Shown: positions 29,075-37,734 of the stretch, one piece after another
How positions within the stretch are numbered: the first letter of the stretch is position 1
Layout of the letters: each line of letters opens with the position of its first letter
Notes under the pieces: model-generated
Seen by the model: only the letters and a program-made list of their open reading frames with translations
Told to the model about the DNA's origin: nothing
Databases searched by the model: none
Assembly: GCF_003058325.1 (NCBI RefSeq)
Contig: NZ_CP028843.1
Span: 6,305,001-6,369,000, forward strand
Origin: Methylobacterium currus
GTDB lineage: Bacteria > Pseudomonadota > Alphaproteobacteria > Rhizobiales > Beijerinckiaceae
DNA length: 64,000 nt
Reading direction: 5' to 3'
Program-made: the position numbers and the translations under genes

Positions 29075-30838
29075 ATGCCCACCCGTCTGCTGGCCGGCCT
29101 GACCGCCCTCCTGATCGTCGCCCTCCCCGTCCTGCCCGGCGTGCCGCCGTTCTGGCTCACGCTGCTGACCTATGCGGGGCTCTCGGCCATCGTGGTCACC
29201 GGCCTCGTGGTGCTGACGGGCGTCGCGGGCATCACCTCCTTCGGGCAGGCGATGTTCGTCGGCATCAGCGCCTACGCGACGGCGCTTCTGACCACGCAGG
29301 GCGGGCTCTCGCCCTGGCTGTCCCTGCCGGCGGCCCTGCTGCTCTCGGCCGCCGCCGCCTGGATCATCGGCGCGATCACGCTGCGGCTCTCGGGCCATTA
29401 CCTGCCGCTCGGCACGATCGCCTGGAACATCTCGTTCTTCTACGTGCTGGGCAACACCGACGCGCTCGGCCGCTACGACGGCCTGACCGGCCTGCCGCCG
29501 ATCAGCGTGCTCGGCCATCCCGTCCTCGGCGGCGGCGAGGCCCTGCTGCTCACCTGGGGCTTCCTGGCCCTGAGCCTGTGGCTGACGCACCGCCTGCTGC
29601 GCTCGCGCACCGGCCGGGCGATCCGGGCCCTCAAGGGCGGGGTCGTGGCGGCGGAATCGTTCGGGGTCGACACCGCGCGGGTGAAGATCGTCGCCTTCGT
29701 CTACGCGGCGATGCTGGCGGCCCTGTCGGGCTGGCTCTACGCCCACATCCAGCGCGCCATCAACCCGACGCCGTTCGGCATCAATGCGGGCATCGAGTAC
29801 CTGCTGATGGCGGTGATCGGCGGCGCCGGCTCGATCGGCGGCGGCGTCTTCGGTGCGGTGCTGGTGACGGTGCTGAAGGACCAGCTCCAGAACGTGCTGC
29901 CGCTCGTCTTCGGCGCGCAAGGCAACTTCGAGGCGATCGTGTTCGGGATCCTGCTGGTGCTGATGCTCCAGCGCGCCCCTGACGGCCTGTGGCCGCTGAT
30001 CGTCCGCCGCACGACCGCCGCGCCGCCCGACCGCGGGCAGGCACCCGAACCCCTGCCCCCCCGCCCGGCCGCCACGCCCGGCACGGTGCTGCTGGAGGCC
30101 GCGAACCTCAGAAAGACCTTCGGCGGCCTCGTCGCCGTCAACGATATCGGCTTCCAAGTCGAGGCCGGCGAGGTGGTGGCGCTGATCGGGCCCAACGGCG
30201 CGGGCAAGAGCACCACCTTCAACCTCGTCACCGGGGTTGCGCGCCTCACCGCCGGGGCGGTGCGCTTGAGCGGCCGCGACGTCGCCGGCCTGCCGGCCCG
30301 GCGCATCGCCCGGCTCGGCTGCGCCCGCACCTTCCAGCACGTCAAGCTCGTCGCCGGCATGTCGGTGATCGAGAACGTGGCGCTCGGCGCCCATCTGCGC
30401 GGCTCCGCGGGCCCGTTCCGCGGGGCGCTCGGCCTCGACGCGGCGGAGGAGGCGGCGCTCTTCGCCGAGGCCGACCGCCAGCTCGACCGGGTGGGGTTGT
30501 CCGCCTGCCGCGACCTGCCGGCCGGCAGCCTGGCGCTGGGCCAGCAGCGCATCGTCGAGATCGCCCGGGCGCTCTGTCTCGGCCCCCGGCTGCTCCTCCT
30601 CGACGAGCCGGCCGCAGGGTTACGCCACCAGGAGAAGCAGGGCTTGAGCGACCTCTTGCGCCGCCTGCGCCAGGAGGGATTGGGCATCCTGCTCGTCGAG
30701 CACGACATGGATTTCGTGATGGGGCTCGCCGACCGGCTGGTGGTGATGAATTTCGGCGCCAAGCTGTGCGAGGGCGCGCCGGCGGCGGTGCGCCGCGATC
30801 CCGCCGTGGTCGAGGCCTATCTGGGGAGCGCCGCATGA
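29075..30838 (+). CDS. fused ABC permease-ATPase (LivM-LivG)
   Basis: The protein has 587 aa. Residues 1 to about 305 are a LivM-type permease (VVTGLVVLTGVAGITSFGQAMFVGISAYATALLTT, LSGHYLPLGTIAWNISFFY, IKGG-like LKGGVVAAESFGVD). A Pro/Arg linker (about 310-335) follows. The LivG-type ATPase then has Walker A GPNGAGKST, signature LALGQQRIVEIARAL, Walker B LLLLDEPAAGLRHQEK, and H-loop VEHDMDFV. Such fusions are known in Rhizobiales. One base separates it from the LivH stop, and its own stop overlaps the next start. Confidence 0.92.
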   Translation: MPTRLLAGLTALLIVALPVLPGVPPFWLTLLTYAGLSAIVVTGLVVLTGVAGITSFGQAMFVGISAYATALLTTQGGLSPWLSLPAALLLSAAAAWIIGAITLRLSGHYLPLGTIAWNISFFYVLGNTDALGRYDGLTGLPPISVLGHPVLGGGEALLLTWGFLALSLWLTHRLLRSRTGRAIRALKGGVVAAESFGVDTARVKIVAFVYAAMLAALSGWLYAHIQRAINPTPFGINAGIEYLLMAVIGGAGSIGGGVFGAVLVTVLKDQLQNVLPLVFGAQGNFEAIVFGILLVLMLQRAPDGLWPLIVRRTTAAPPDRGQAPEPLPPRPAATPGTVLLEAANLRKTFGGLVAVNDIGFQVEAGEVVALIGPNGAGKSTTFNLVTGVARLTAGAVRLSGRDVAGLPARRIARLGCARTFQHVKLVAGMSVIENVALGAHLRGSAGPFRGALGLDAAEEAALFAEADRQLDRVGLSACRDLPAGSLALGQQRIVEIARALCLGPRLLLLDEPAAGLRHQEKQGLSDLLRRLRQEGLGILLVEHDMDFVMGLADRLVVMNFGAKLCEGAPAAVRRDPAVVEAYLGSAA

Positions 30839-31590
30839 CGCAAGCGATGCTCGAAGCGGAGAACCTCAGCGTCGCCTACGGCAAGGTCGAGGCGGTGCGG
30901 GGCGTGTCGCTGACGGTCGAGCCCGGGCGGCTCGTCACGGTGCTGGGCGCCAACGGCGCCGGCAAGACGACGCTGCTGAACGCCCTGATGGGGGTGCTGC
31001 CGGCCCGCGGCCGCATCCGCTTCGAGGGGCGCGACCTGACGCGGCTGCCCGTCGAGGCGCGGGTCGCGCAAGGACTGAGCCTGATCCCGGAGCGCCGCGA
31101 GCTGTTCTCGACCATGAGTGTCGAGGACAACCTGAAGCTCGGCGCGTTCCGGTTCCGCAACACCGGCGGCGGCGGCGACCTGGAGGAGATGTACCGGCTC
31201 TTCCCCCGCCTTGCCGAGCGCCGGCGCCAGCAGGCCGGCACGCTGTCGGGCGGCGAGCGCCAGATGCTGGCCATGGCCCGCGCCCTGATGGGCCGCCCGC
31301 GCCTCCTGATGCTCGACGAGCCGAGCCTCGGCCTGGCCCCGCTCATCGTCGCCGAGGTGATGCGCACCGTCGCGCGCCTGCGCGACGAGGGGGTTGCGAT
31401 CCTCCTCGTCGAACAGAATGCCCGCGCGGCGCTCCAGATCGCCGATCAGGGCTACGTCCTCGACGGCGGCAGCGTGGTGCTCCAGGGCGACAGCCGCACG
31501 CTGCAGGGCGACGCCCGGGTGGTCGAGACCTATCTCGGCACCCTCGCGGTCGACGATGCCCCGCCGAGCCGAGCCGCCTCCGGGCGCTGA
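30835..31590 (+). CDS. ABC transporter ATP-binding protein, LivF type
   Basis: The protein has 251 aa from an ATG overlapping the stop of the fused permease (ATGA). Walker A is GANGAGKTT, the signature LSGGERQMLAMARAL, Walker B LLMLDEPSLGLAP, and the H-like loop LVEQNARAAL. It is the second ATPase of the importer, completing the set of binding protein, LivH, LivM-LivG and LivF. The C-terminus has a short Pro/Arg extension (DDAPPSRAASGR). Confidence 0.93.
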   Translation: MTQAMLEAENLSVAYGKVEAVRGVSLTVEPGRLVTVLGANGAGKTTLLNALMGVLPARGRIRFEGRDLTRLPVEARVAQGLSLIPERRELFSTMSVEDNLKLGAFRFRNTGGGGDLEEMYRLFPRLAERRRQQAGTLSGGERQMLAMARALMGRPRLLMLDEPSLGLAPLIVAEVMRTVARLRDEGVAILLVEQNARAALQIADQGYVLDGGSVVLQGDSRTLQGDARVVETYLGTLAVDDAPPSRAASGR

Positions 31591-31941
31591 GGCGGATCCC
31601 CGGTCGAGGTACGCTGGCACCGCCCCCCCGCGAGAGGGCGTCGCGCTGAGCGCACCGACCCGCATGGCGAGGAGGGCACGGCACGGCCGTGCAACTCGGA
31701 GGCGGGGCAGCGGCGACGGAGCCGCCCGTCGGGCCGGCGCCGCTCGTGACCGATCACGACGCCGGAAGCGGTGCCGCTCACACCGATCCTTCCATTTTCG
31801 TCATCCCGGACAATCCGCCAGCGTCCTTCACTCTGATGACGCGGCCGGATCCGAAATAGCCGATAGATGACATGCAGTCGACCGCTGGAATCAGGCAGTC
31901 GCTCGCCATGTAGACATTCATCAAGATTCCGGGAGGGATCA
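31591..31941. other. intergenic, end of ABC operon
   Basis: 350 bases without a convincing gene. CGTCATCCCGGACAATCC at about 31800 resembles one arm of the palindrome at 17359. The last bases carry GGGAGGG, the ribosome-binding site of the next small gene. Confidence 0.4.
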
Positions 31942-32226
31942 ATGCGCCTGCTCGCTGCGCCGCTCGCGGCGTTGCTGACGGTTGGCTGTGTGGTCGCTGC
32001 ATCAGCCCGCTGCCCGCTCTATCTGCCGATGCGCGTCGGTCCGACCACGGGAAACCCGGAGAAGGATACGATCGGGCTGTTCTGCGCGCAGCCCGAGGCT
32101 GCCCTGCCGGCGGCTCCCCAAACCGACCGCCGCCCGCTGGTGCGCGTGGGCGCGCCAATGGGCGACGCGGAGAAGGACACGATGGGATTTGCATCGTCGC
32201 CGGGTACGGAGCAGGCCGCGCGATGA
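31942..32226 (+). CDS. small secreted protein with an internal repeat, unrecognised
   Basis: The protein has 94 aa from the ATG at 31942, after GGGAGGG. The first about 24 residues form a signal peptide (MRLLAAPLAALLTVGCVVAA). The mature part holds two copies of one short unit: RVGPTTGNPEKDTIGLFC near residues 32-49, and RVGAPMGDAEKDTMGFAS near 69-86. A Pro/Ala/Gln linker separates them. The shared core is RVG-x4-G-x2-EKDT-[IM]-G. I do not recognise a family. It sits just outside the accessory region. Confidence 0.65.
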   Translation: MRLLAAPLAALLTVGCVVAASARCPLYLPMRVGPTTGNPEKDTIGLFCAQPEAALPAAPQTDRRPLVRVGAPMGDAEKDTMGFASSPGTEQAAR

Positions 32227-32409
32227 TCCTCTCGACCGGGGAGGACCGCAATCCGCGAGCCCGGCCGACGTCGTGCCGCCGGCTCCCGAACCTGCGCGAG
32301 GGGTTTGCCGCGGCCTCGCTCCCCAGGTACCTACCGGCAGAGTTTGCGTCCCGGTCCCTGCCGTCGGAGCGATTGCCGGCGACCGTCAGGGATCTCAGAC
32401 GAAGGCCAA

Positions 32410-32449
32410 GGGCCTGTAGCTCGATGGTTAGTGCCGACCGCTCATAACG
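32410..32449 (+). pseudogene. 5' remnant of tRNA-Ile2(CAT)
   Basis: Forty bases match the 5' half of the intact tRNA at 55321-55396 with two mismatches in the tRNA part. They include the D arm and the anticodon loop CTCATAA, and stop in the anticodon stem. Homology continues leftward into the tRNA upstream region (about 32280-32409: GGTACCTACCGGCAGAG against GGTACCTACGGACAGGG). It is too short to be functional. The intact gene is on the opposite strand. Confidence 0.8.
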
Positions 32450-32522
32450 TCCGGCTCACCTATTTCTCTCAACGAAATCAATGCAGAGCGCCCGCGATAG
32501 TCGCGGAACGTTCGCGATCGGT

Positions 32523-33719
32523 TCACGTCAATCTGTAGCGTTTCTGTCGCCCGCTCATAGCGGCGACAGCTTCGCCCATATGGTCGGGGTGGTGGTGAGC
32601 GTCGTGCCGCAGGAGCACTGCTTCACCCATGCCGGCGAACCCTGCGACCTCCGACGCCGGAACCCCCTGGTGCATGAGGTGCGTCACGACCGAGTGCCGG
32701 AGCGTGTGCGGCGAGATCCCCAGCCCCGCGAGCGCGACGGCGTTCGCGAACCCGACCTTCACGCGCGCGACCGGCTCCCCGCGCCACTCGACGACATAGT
32801 GTCCACCCTCCCCCGGCAGCCCGGGGCGCTCGGCCTCGGCCCGCACCCCGCTGGCCATCCGGCGCCACCGGCGCAGATGCGCCAGGATCGACGGCGGCAG
32901 GCGCACCGGCGGCTGCCGCTTGTTCGTCTGCTGGGCCCCCTCGCGGAGCCGGTAGTACACGCCTCGGACGAGATCGAGAGAGGATCGGCCGGCCGCCGCC
33001 TCCCAGCTCGCCGTCAGCACCGCGCCGGGGCGGCTCGCGGTCGAGCAGGCGAGCAGGATGAACCGGGCGAGATGGCGCATCGTGTACCGACCCGTGGTCG
33101 TGTTGCCGATCTTCGCCGGCTTGCCGTCGCTGCCGCCCGGCCGATCTCCCTCCCGAACCCGCCAGGCGGTCCAGACCAGCCGGGCGACCTCCGAGCGCGA
33201 CAGCCAGCGCCCGCACGCTTCGCCCTTCTTCGGCAGCGCCACCTTCGCGAGCTCGCGGTGATAGCCCTCCCGGTGGTGGTGTCCGATCGCTGCCGAGAGG
33301 TCTTGCAGATCCCGCCGAGCGCCGCCGGGCGATGGACGGGATGCAACCTAGGCCCGGCAGGTCGCGCCCGTGACCTGGGCCAGCGTCTTGCTCCCCCACC
33401 AAGCCGGCACCCGCTCGAGGCGCTTGGCGACGCGCTTCTTGTCGGGGTGACGAGCGACGTGGTCGGTCGCGTCGATGCTTATGACGTCGGCAAGGGAGAT
33501 CTCATCGAGACCACGTTGACTGCGCGCCGGCCGGTGCGCCGCGCGGAGGTCGTCGGCGAGGGCTTGATGAGCGCCTGCAACGTCGCCTTCGCCGCATCCT
33601 GTGGGGTACATCTTGGCACCGTCCCGGATGACCCAACGGGCGGCGCGGGTGACGCGACCGGTGGCGTCGCGGCGAGCGGGGACGAGGTAGAGACGAGGGT
33701 TTTTGGCGGGACGTGGCAT
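32523..33719 (-). pseudogene. tyrosine-type integrase, inactivated
   Basis: One continuous frame of 398 codons is broken only by an amber TAG at 33348-33350, where the family has Tyr (ATCRA-stop-VASRPS). The N-terminal arm and core-binding part reads MPRPAKNPRLYLVPARRD, then AHRPARSQRGLDEISLADVI. The catalytic half has a likely first catalytic Arg in TASRPGAV and the HTLRHSVVTHLMHQGVP box. The nucleophile Tyr of the usual VYGHHHPDH motif is replaced: RHDAHHHPDH. The enzyme is therefore dead twice over. It points toward the tRNA remnant 73 bases away, the usual place of an island integrase. Confidence 0.88.
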
Positions 33720-33829
33720 AGCATCCTCATCCGCTCGATCGCGGCGAGCGTGGCGAAATCCTTCCCGGCGATCCTCTCGATGGCAAGCCGACCTCGAGAC
33801 GCCTCACGGCGCAGGCCGGCCGCCGACAT
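33479..33829 (-). CDS. hypothetical protein upstream of and overlapping the integrase
   Basis: 116 aa from the ATG at 33829, though the frame stays open upstream and the real start may be earlier (LRLADAARLAFPGGG precedes it). It contains GLRREASRGRLAIERIAGKDFATLAAIERMR, a compact helix-turn-helix-like unit. The tail [25 protein letters not shown] overlaps the integrase N-terminus in another frame. Similar small genes often precede integrases on Methylobacterium islands (recollection, not checked), so an excisionase or directionality role is possible. The function is not assigned. Confidence 0.5.
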   Translation of the reverse strand: MSAAGLRREASRGRLAIERIAGKDFATLAAIERMRMLCHVPPKTLVSTSSPLAATPPVASPAPPVGSSGTVPRCTPQDAAKATLQALIKPSPTTSARRTGRRAVNVVSMRSPLPTS

Positions 33830-34561
33830 CCCGCCACCAGGAAATGCGAGTCGCGCGGCGTCGGCCAGCCGGAGCGGAGTGGACCTTTGGGAGCAATCCG
33901 GCCGGGCGGCCGAACGTGTAGCGGCCGATCGCGATCCAGTCGTCGAGGGTGCCGCCGTCTGCCTGATAGCCCTCACACACATCCTCGGCCGCGCGGTCAC
34001 GCCGCTCGGGGCCATCGGTCGGATCGTCGAAGGGGATATCCATCCAACCCGCGCTGCGATCCTGGTAGCTGGTGCCCTTCGCAGCCAAGAGACCTCGAAG
34101 CGCCGACCCACCCACGGGTCATCGTCGCCTTGGCCGCTCAGGAACAGCGCCGCAAGGTCGCCCCGAAACCGCTCCTCGGCTTCGCCGGCGTCGAGGCGGC
34201 GGGCCTGCACGATCGCGTGCTCGGGCACTTCCGCCGTGCTTGCCGATAGAAGATCCGCGAGAGCGGCGGCGATGTGCTCCGCCTTGTCGGCAGGGACGAC
34301 AGCCCGCATCGCGGCGCCATCGCCGAAATATCGGATGCTGGCCTTGATCCGCTCTTCGAGGATGGAAATTGCGCCGGCCTGCTGCGCGCCCGGCACAGCC
34401 CACGGCCACGAGGTCTCACGGCTCTCGCCCGGACGGGCCGGCACCTGGCCGGTCCCGCCGCAGGTGATGTGGACGTCCCGGTTCGTCTCGGTGTGCCGGT
34501 CCTCGTGGGTGGTCCAGCCGGTACCGGAGCAGGAGGCGCAGGGGACGGTGATGGTGGGCAT
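33804..34561 (-). pseudogene. hypothetical zinc-ribbon protein, probably frameshifted
   Basis: From the ATG at 34561 the frame starts MPTITVPCASCSGTGWTTHED and then VHITCGGTGQVP. This is a pair of C-x-x-C-x-G-x-G-like half-motifs, one of which has lost its first Cys. Protein-like sequence continues to about 34090 (AEHIAAALADLLSASTAEVPEH, ERFRGDLAALFLSG). There the better frame changes to one reading WMDIPFDDPTDGPERRDRAAED and DDWIAIGRYTFGRPA, ending at 33804. A single gene with a frameshift near 34060-34110 is the simplest reading. Two short genes are the alternative. The function is unknown, and an island or phage-type origin is likely. Confidence 0.45.
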
Positions 34562-34619
34562 TGCTGTGCCTCGTTGCGAGGTAGGACGGCTCCGAGCGGG
34601 ACAGCATTGGGTTGGTGAT

Positions 34620-35266
34620 CAAACGATTGCAGTTGATTTATTTGCCGTATTCCCATGAGTGAGAATGTAACCTACATCTAACCTTAGGCCTGAACACATT
34701 TTCCGGAGCCCAAGTTTACTTGTTGATTTTTTAATTGATTTGATTTCTGCATGTTGTTTGATGTTGATTGGCTTAACGTATTGGAGCTACACCGATGGAA
34801 CGAGAATGTAAAACGTGGCCAGAAATTGAAGCCGTAGTCATAGAACATGTTCGCCAGTGTCATATTGGCTAAATAATTGTATATTTTAAAATTATATTTG
34901 AATCTGAAGATGAGGATCGGTACATTTTTGATCTGGAGACTGTAGTCTCAGACGAGCAGACGCATATTTTTTACGGAGTACATCAGAAATTTTATAGAAA
35001 GCCTCGAAGAGATTTACAGAATATTTCCGCTGAAACCTATTTGAAATATGCGAGCATCCTGATTGTATGACATCAGCGGACCAGACGGACAAGGCGATCG
35101 CTGCCGCGGCGAAGAGCGGTAGGTCAGGTGCGCGGTGTCGGCTGCGACTCCGGCCGATCAGGCCGCGGCGCGGGGATTTTGATTGTTGAACAATCCGCTC
35201 TAATAAATTCCAGGGGTCTGGAACAAATCTCAGAAAAACCAAGCGATCACTGGATGTTGGATCGAG
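34620..35266. other. AT-rich intergenic DNA
   Basis: About 650 bases of clearly lower GC than the rest (stretches such as TGATTTTTTAATTGATTTGA at about 34724). No gene was found. A leftward open frame at 34892-35614 is not protein-like and overlaps the PilZ gene. It looks like foreign DNA or the remnant of a lost gene. Confidence 0.6.
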
Positions 35267-35557
35267 TTGGGAGCAGGTAAATTGGGGCGTTTGAAATCGA
35301 ATTCGCTGATGAGGCGTTGTGCCTTGTGGGTGGAGGGCAAAGGCAAGGCGATTTCGTGCGATGTGCGCGATGTCAGAAGCTCTGGTGCTCTCGTTGTCGT
35401 TGATCCAGGCGTTTGCCCTTACGATAGGATCGTTCTTCGGTTGCAAGACGCCAAAGACTACCTTCTCTGTCGGGTCGTATGGCGCGGGCGCAATGAGATC
35501 GCCGTGGTCTTCCTCTCCCGGCGTGAGAAGGTCGAGTTTGGACCGATGGCGTACTGA
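35267..35557 (+). CDS. PilZ-domain protein
   Basis: The protein has 96 aa from a start at 35267. The single domain runs RRCALWVEGKGKAISCDVRDVRSSGALVVVDPGVCPYDRIVLRLQ, then YLLCRVVWRGRNEIAVVFL. This matches PilZ strands including the S-x-G-[AG]-L turn. The RxxxR c-di-GMP motif is weak or absent (only KLGRLKSNSLMRR upstream), so nucleotide binding is doubtful. Small stand-alone PilZ proteins of this style are common in Methylobacterium. It lies in lower-GC island DNA next to an HNH remnant. Confidence 0.7.
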   Translation: MGAGKLGRLKSNSLMRRCALWVEGKGKAISCDVRDVRSSGALVVVDPGVCPYDRIVLRLQDAKDYLLCRVVWRGRNEIAVVFLSRREKVEFGPMAY

Positions 35558-35613
35558 GGTGTATTCGGACGCGCCGCCGCCCGCGAAGCTGTCGACGATG
35601 ACTTCGCGCAGCA

Positions 35614-36019
35614 TCAGCGGGGCTCCGACACACAGAGGGATCGGCGCGGCGGGAGCGGCTTGGTCAGCGGCGCCGTGGCGCGTCGCGCGGGCTTGCCCGG
35701 CGGCAGCGGCTGACCGACAGCGATCGGGCGCGCGTGCGGATCCCTGATGCCGTGGTGGGCGTCGGATAGGCGCAGGGCCTTATCGATCCGCATGCGGTCG
35801 TTCTGCGTCTTGCGATCATGGCAGTCGGTGCAGAGCACCTGGGCATTCGAGAGGATCGACGGACCGCCCAGGGCGTCGGGTACGACGTGATCCACTCGAA
35901 CCGGCCGACCTGCATGCGGCAGGGGCAGCGCTCGCCGGTCGATAGCAGCCCTCGCACTGGCCGGCGGCGCGCTTGATGGCCGCGCGCTGCACCTTCTTCG
36001 GGAAATTGGTGCGGGCCAT
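35614..36019 (-). pseudogene. HNH endonuclease, frameshifted
   Basis: The start frame gives MARTNFPKKVQRAAIKRAAGQCEGCYRPA, with the first zinc Cys pair (CEGC). The HNH core lies in another frame: VDHVVPDALGGPSILSNAQVLCTDCHDRKTQNDRMRI, with the D-H pair, the Asn and the second C-x2-C-H. A one-base shift just after CEGC, at about 35935-35955, joins them into a normal small HNH protein. Such nucleases are typical of phages and islands. The C-terminal Pro/Arg tail runs to 35614. Confidence 0.78.
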
Positions 36020-36020
36020 C

Positions 36021-36539
36021 TCAGGCGGCCCTCCCCGCCTCGCGGGATAGCGTGCCGGGCGCGATGCCGATCAGCCCGTCGATGACGGCGAGTACCGCAT
36101 CCTTCGACCGCTGGAAATCCTCATGGCCCATGGCGCGCTTGGACTGGCTCTTGGCCGTCCAGCGCACGACGACGGAATCCTTCACGCGGACCACTGCGGT
36201 GTCGTCGACTGGGCGGGGGAAGGCAGCAATCCGGATCGCTTCCGCCTTTGAGGACGCCACGAACGTCTGCTCATCGCGAAAGCCGGCCCGGATCAGCGCC
36301 CACTTCCGGAGATGGTCCGGGGTCGGGAACCGGTAAGCCAGGTGCTCCGGCAGGCTCGACCATCCATCCCGGACGCAGGCGAAGTAGTGCGCGTGCGACT
36401 TGCTGCTGCGCTCTTCCTGCTCGACGAGGATGTAGCGCTCGCCGATGACGAACTGCCGGTCGCACAGGCCGCTGAAGCGGCCGAGCGGCTGCATCGCATC
36501 GCCCGTCCAGATGAACTCGACCGGCAGCAGGGCGCTCAT
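36021..36539 (-). CDS. phage or island hypothetical protein
   Basis: The protein has 172 aa from the ATG at 36539 (MSALLPVEFIWTGDAMQPLGRFSGLCDRQFVIGERYIL). It ends one base before the HNH gene start, so the two were once cotranscribed. Notable segments are FPTPDHLRKWALIRAGFRDEQTFVASSKAEAIRIAAF and KSQSKRAMGHEDFQRSKDAVLAVIDGLIG. The latter looks like a phage replication or recombination accessory protein in style. I do not recognise the family with certainty. Pairing with an HNH gene fits a prophage origin. Confidence 0.6.
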   Translation of the reverse strand: MSALLPVEFIWTGDAMQPLGRFSGLCDRQFVIGERYILVEQEERSSKSHAHYFACVRDGWSSLPEHLAYRFPTPDHLRKWALIRAGFRDEQTFVASSKAEAIRIAAFPRPVDDTAVVRVKDSVVVRWTAKSQSKRAMGHEDFQRSKDAVLAVIDGLIGIAPGTLSREAGRAA

Positions 36540-36541
36540 GC

Positions 36542-36673
36542 TTATGCCCCCTTCCGGTTCGAGCGGACCGGCCTGCCGAGCGCCACGAGCCGTTCCTTGG
36601 CGTGCTCGCGGACAAGGTCGCGCTCGCCCGGGGCGAGGTATTCGAGCTGTCGCGGCGTCTCCGGCGCGAGCAT
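36542..36673 (-). CDS. very short hypothetical protein
   Basis: 43 aa from the ATG at 36673: MLAPETPRQLEYLAPGERDLVREHAKERLV, then a basic tail. It ends just before the start of the 36021-36539 gene. The charged helical pattern and tight spacing suggest a real small phage-type gene, possibly shortened when IS481 landed upstream. No function is known. Confidence 0.4.
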   Translation of the reverse strand: MLAPETPRQLEYLAPGERDLVREHAKERLVALGRPVRSNRKGA

Positions 36674-36737
36674 CGGGTCGGTGATCCTGTTTGTGCGGCA
36701 GCTGGGACAAGGGTTCCTGGCAGGGCCGGTAGCAGGG

Positions 36738-37705
36738 CTAGGTGTATGGTCCCGGGATGTGGTGTGACGGATCGAGCCTGAAGCGTTCGGGCTCTTTCGT
36801 CCAGGCCTGCAGGACATGCTCGTAGGGCGTGAGGCCCCGCAAGGTCTTCAGCCGACGGGCATGGTTATAGGCGTCGACGAACAGCTGCAGGTGCGCCCGG
36901 AGCTGTTCGTGGGTCTCGTAGTGATAGCGCTTGACGGTGGTGTCCTTGATGGTGCGGTTCATCCGCTCGACCTGCCCATTGGTCCACGGATGGTTGGGCT
37001 TGGTCAGGCGGTGCTCGATGCCGTGCTCGTGGCAGACACGATCGAACATGTGCCGGCTGTAGAGGGCTGTCGGGCCTGAGCGGTTGCGCGGGGCATGGCA
37101 GAACTGGACGCCGTTGTCGGTGAGAACCGTATGGATCTGGTAGGGCACGAACGCGACCAGCGCACGTAAGAAGTCCGATGCGGTGTAGCGATTGGCTTCC
37201 GCCTCCAGATTTGCAAAGGCCAGTTTTGAGTTTCGGTCGATGGCGACGAAGAGGTAGAGCTTGCCTTCTTCTGTCCTGACCTCGGCAATATGTCGATGTG
37301 CATGTAGCCGATGGCGTACTCGGCAAAGCGCTTCTTCTGGGGCTTGTCGCCCTCCATCGCCGGCAGGCGGCTGATGCCGTGTCGCTCCAAGCAGCGGTGC
37401 AGGCTGGAGCGGGTCAGGTGCGGGATGGTGGGCTGCAGGCCGTAGAGGCAGTCGTCCAGCGGCAGCAGGGTATGCCGCCGGAAGGCGACGATGACCGCCG
37501 CCTCCTCCGGTGTCAGAACCGTCGAGCGGGGCTCCTTCGGCCCCATGGCGGCATCGGCTGTCGTCTGCCGAACTCGCCACTTCTGCACCGTCGTCGGGCT
37601 GACGCCGTAGCGCTTGGCGGCGGCTCTCACGCTCTCTTGACGAGCTTGGATTGCCCGACGGATCGCCTCCGTCGTGCGGGCGCTGCCGTGGAGAACTTGG
37701 CCCAT
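36738..37705 (-). pseudogene. IS481-family transposase, frameshifted
   Basis: The N-terminal frame from 37705 (MGQVLHGSARTTEAIRRAIQARQESVRAAAKRYGVSPTTVQKWR) holds the helix-turn-helix. The DDE domain continues in another frame: IAEVRTEEGKLYLFVAIDRNSKLAFANLE, VLTDNGVQF, and NHPWTNGQVERMNRTIKDTTVKRYHYE. The break is at about 37288-37292, where the reverse strand reads GACATATTGCCGAGG against an expected GACATTGCCGAGG, i.e. a two-base AT insertion. Without the shift it would encode a normal transposase of about 320 aa. The element ends could not be fixed exactly. Confidence 0.85.
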
Positions 37706-37734
37706 AGCGCATCCCTCGCTGCATGGTGGTCAAA

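Noticed and set aside
32223..32447. Small open frame ending in the tRNA remnant
   Set aside because: Its sequence is explained by the duplicated tRNA upstream region. The corresponding frame at the intact tRNA is not conserved as protein.
34892..35614. Reverse open frame of 240 codons in AT-rich DNA
   Set aside because: No family resemblance. It overlaps the PilZ gene on the other strand and begins inside the HNH region.
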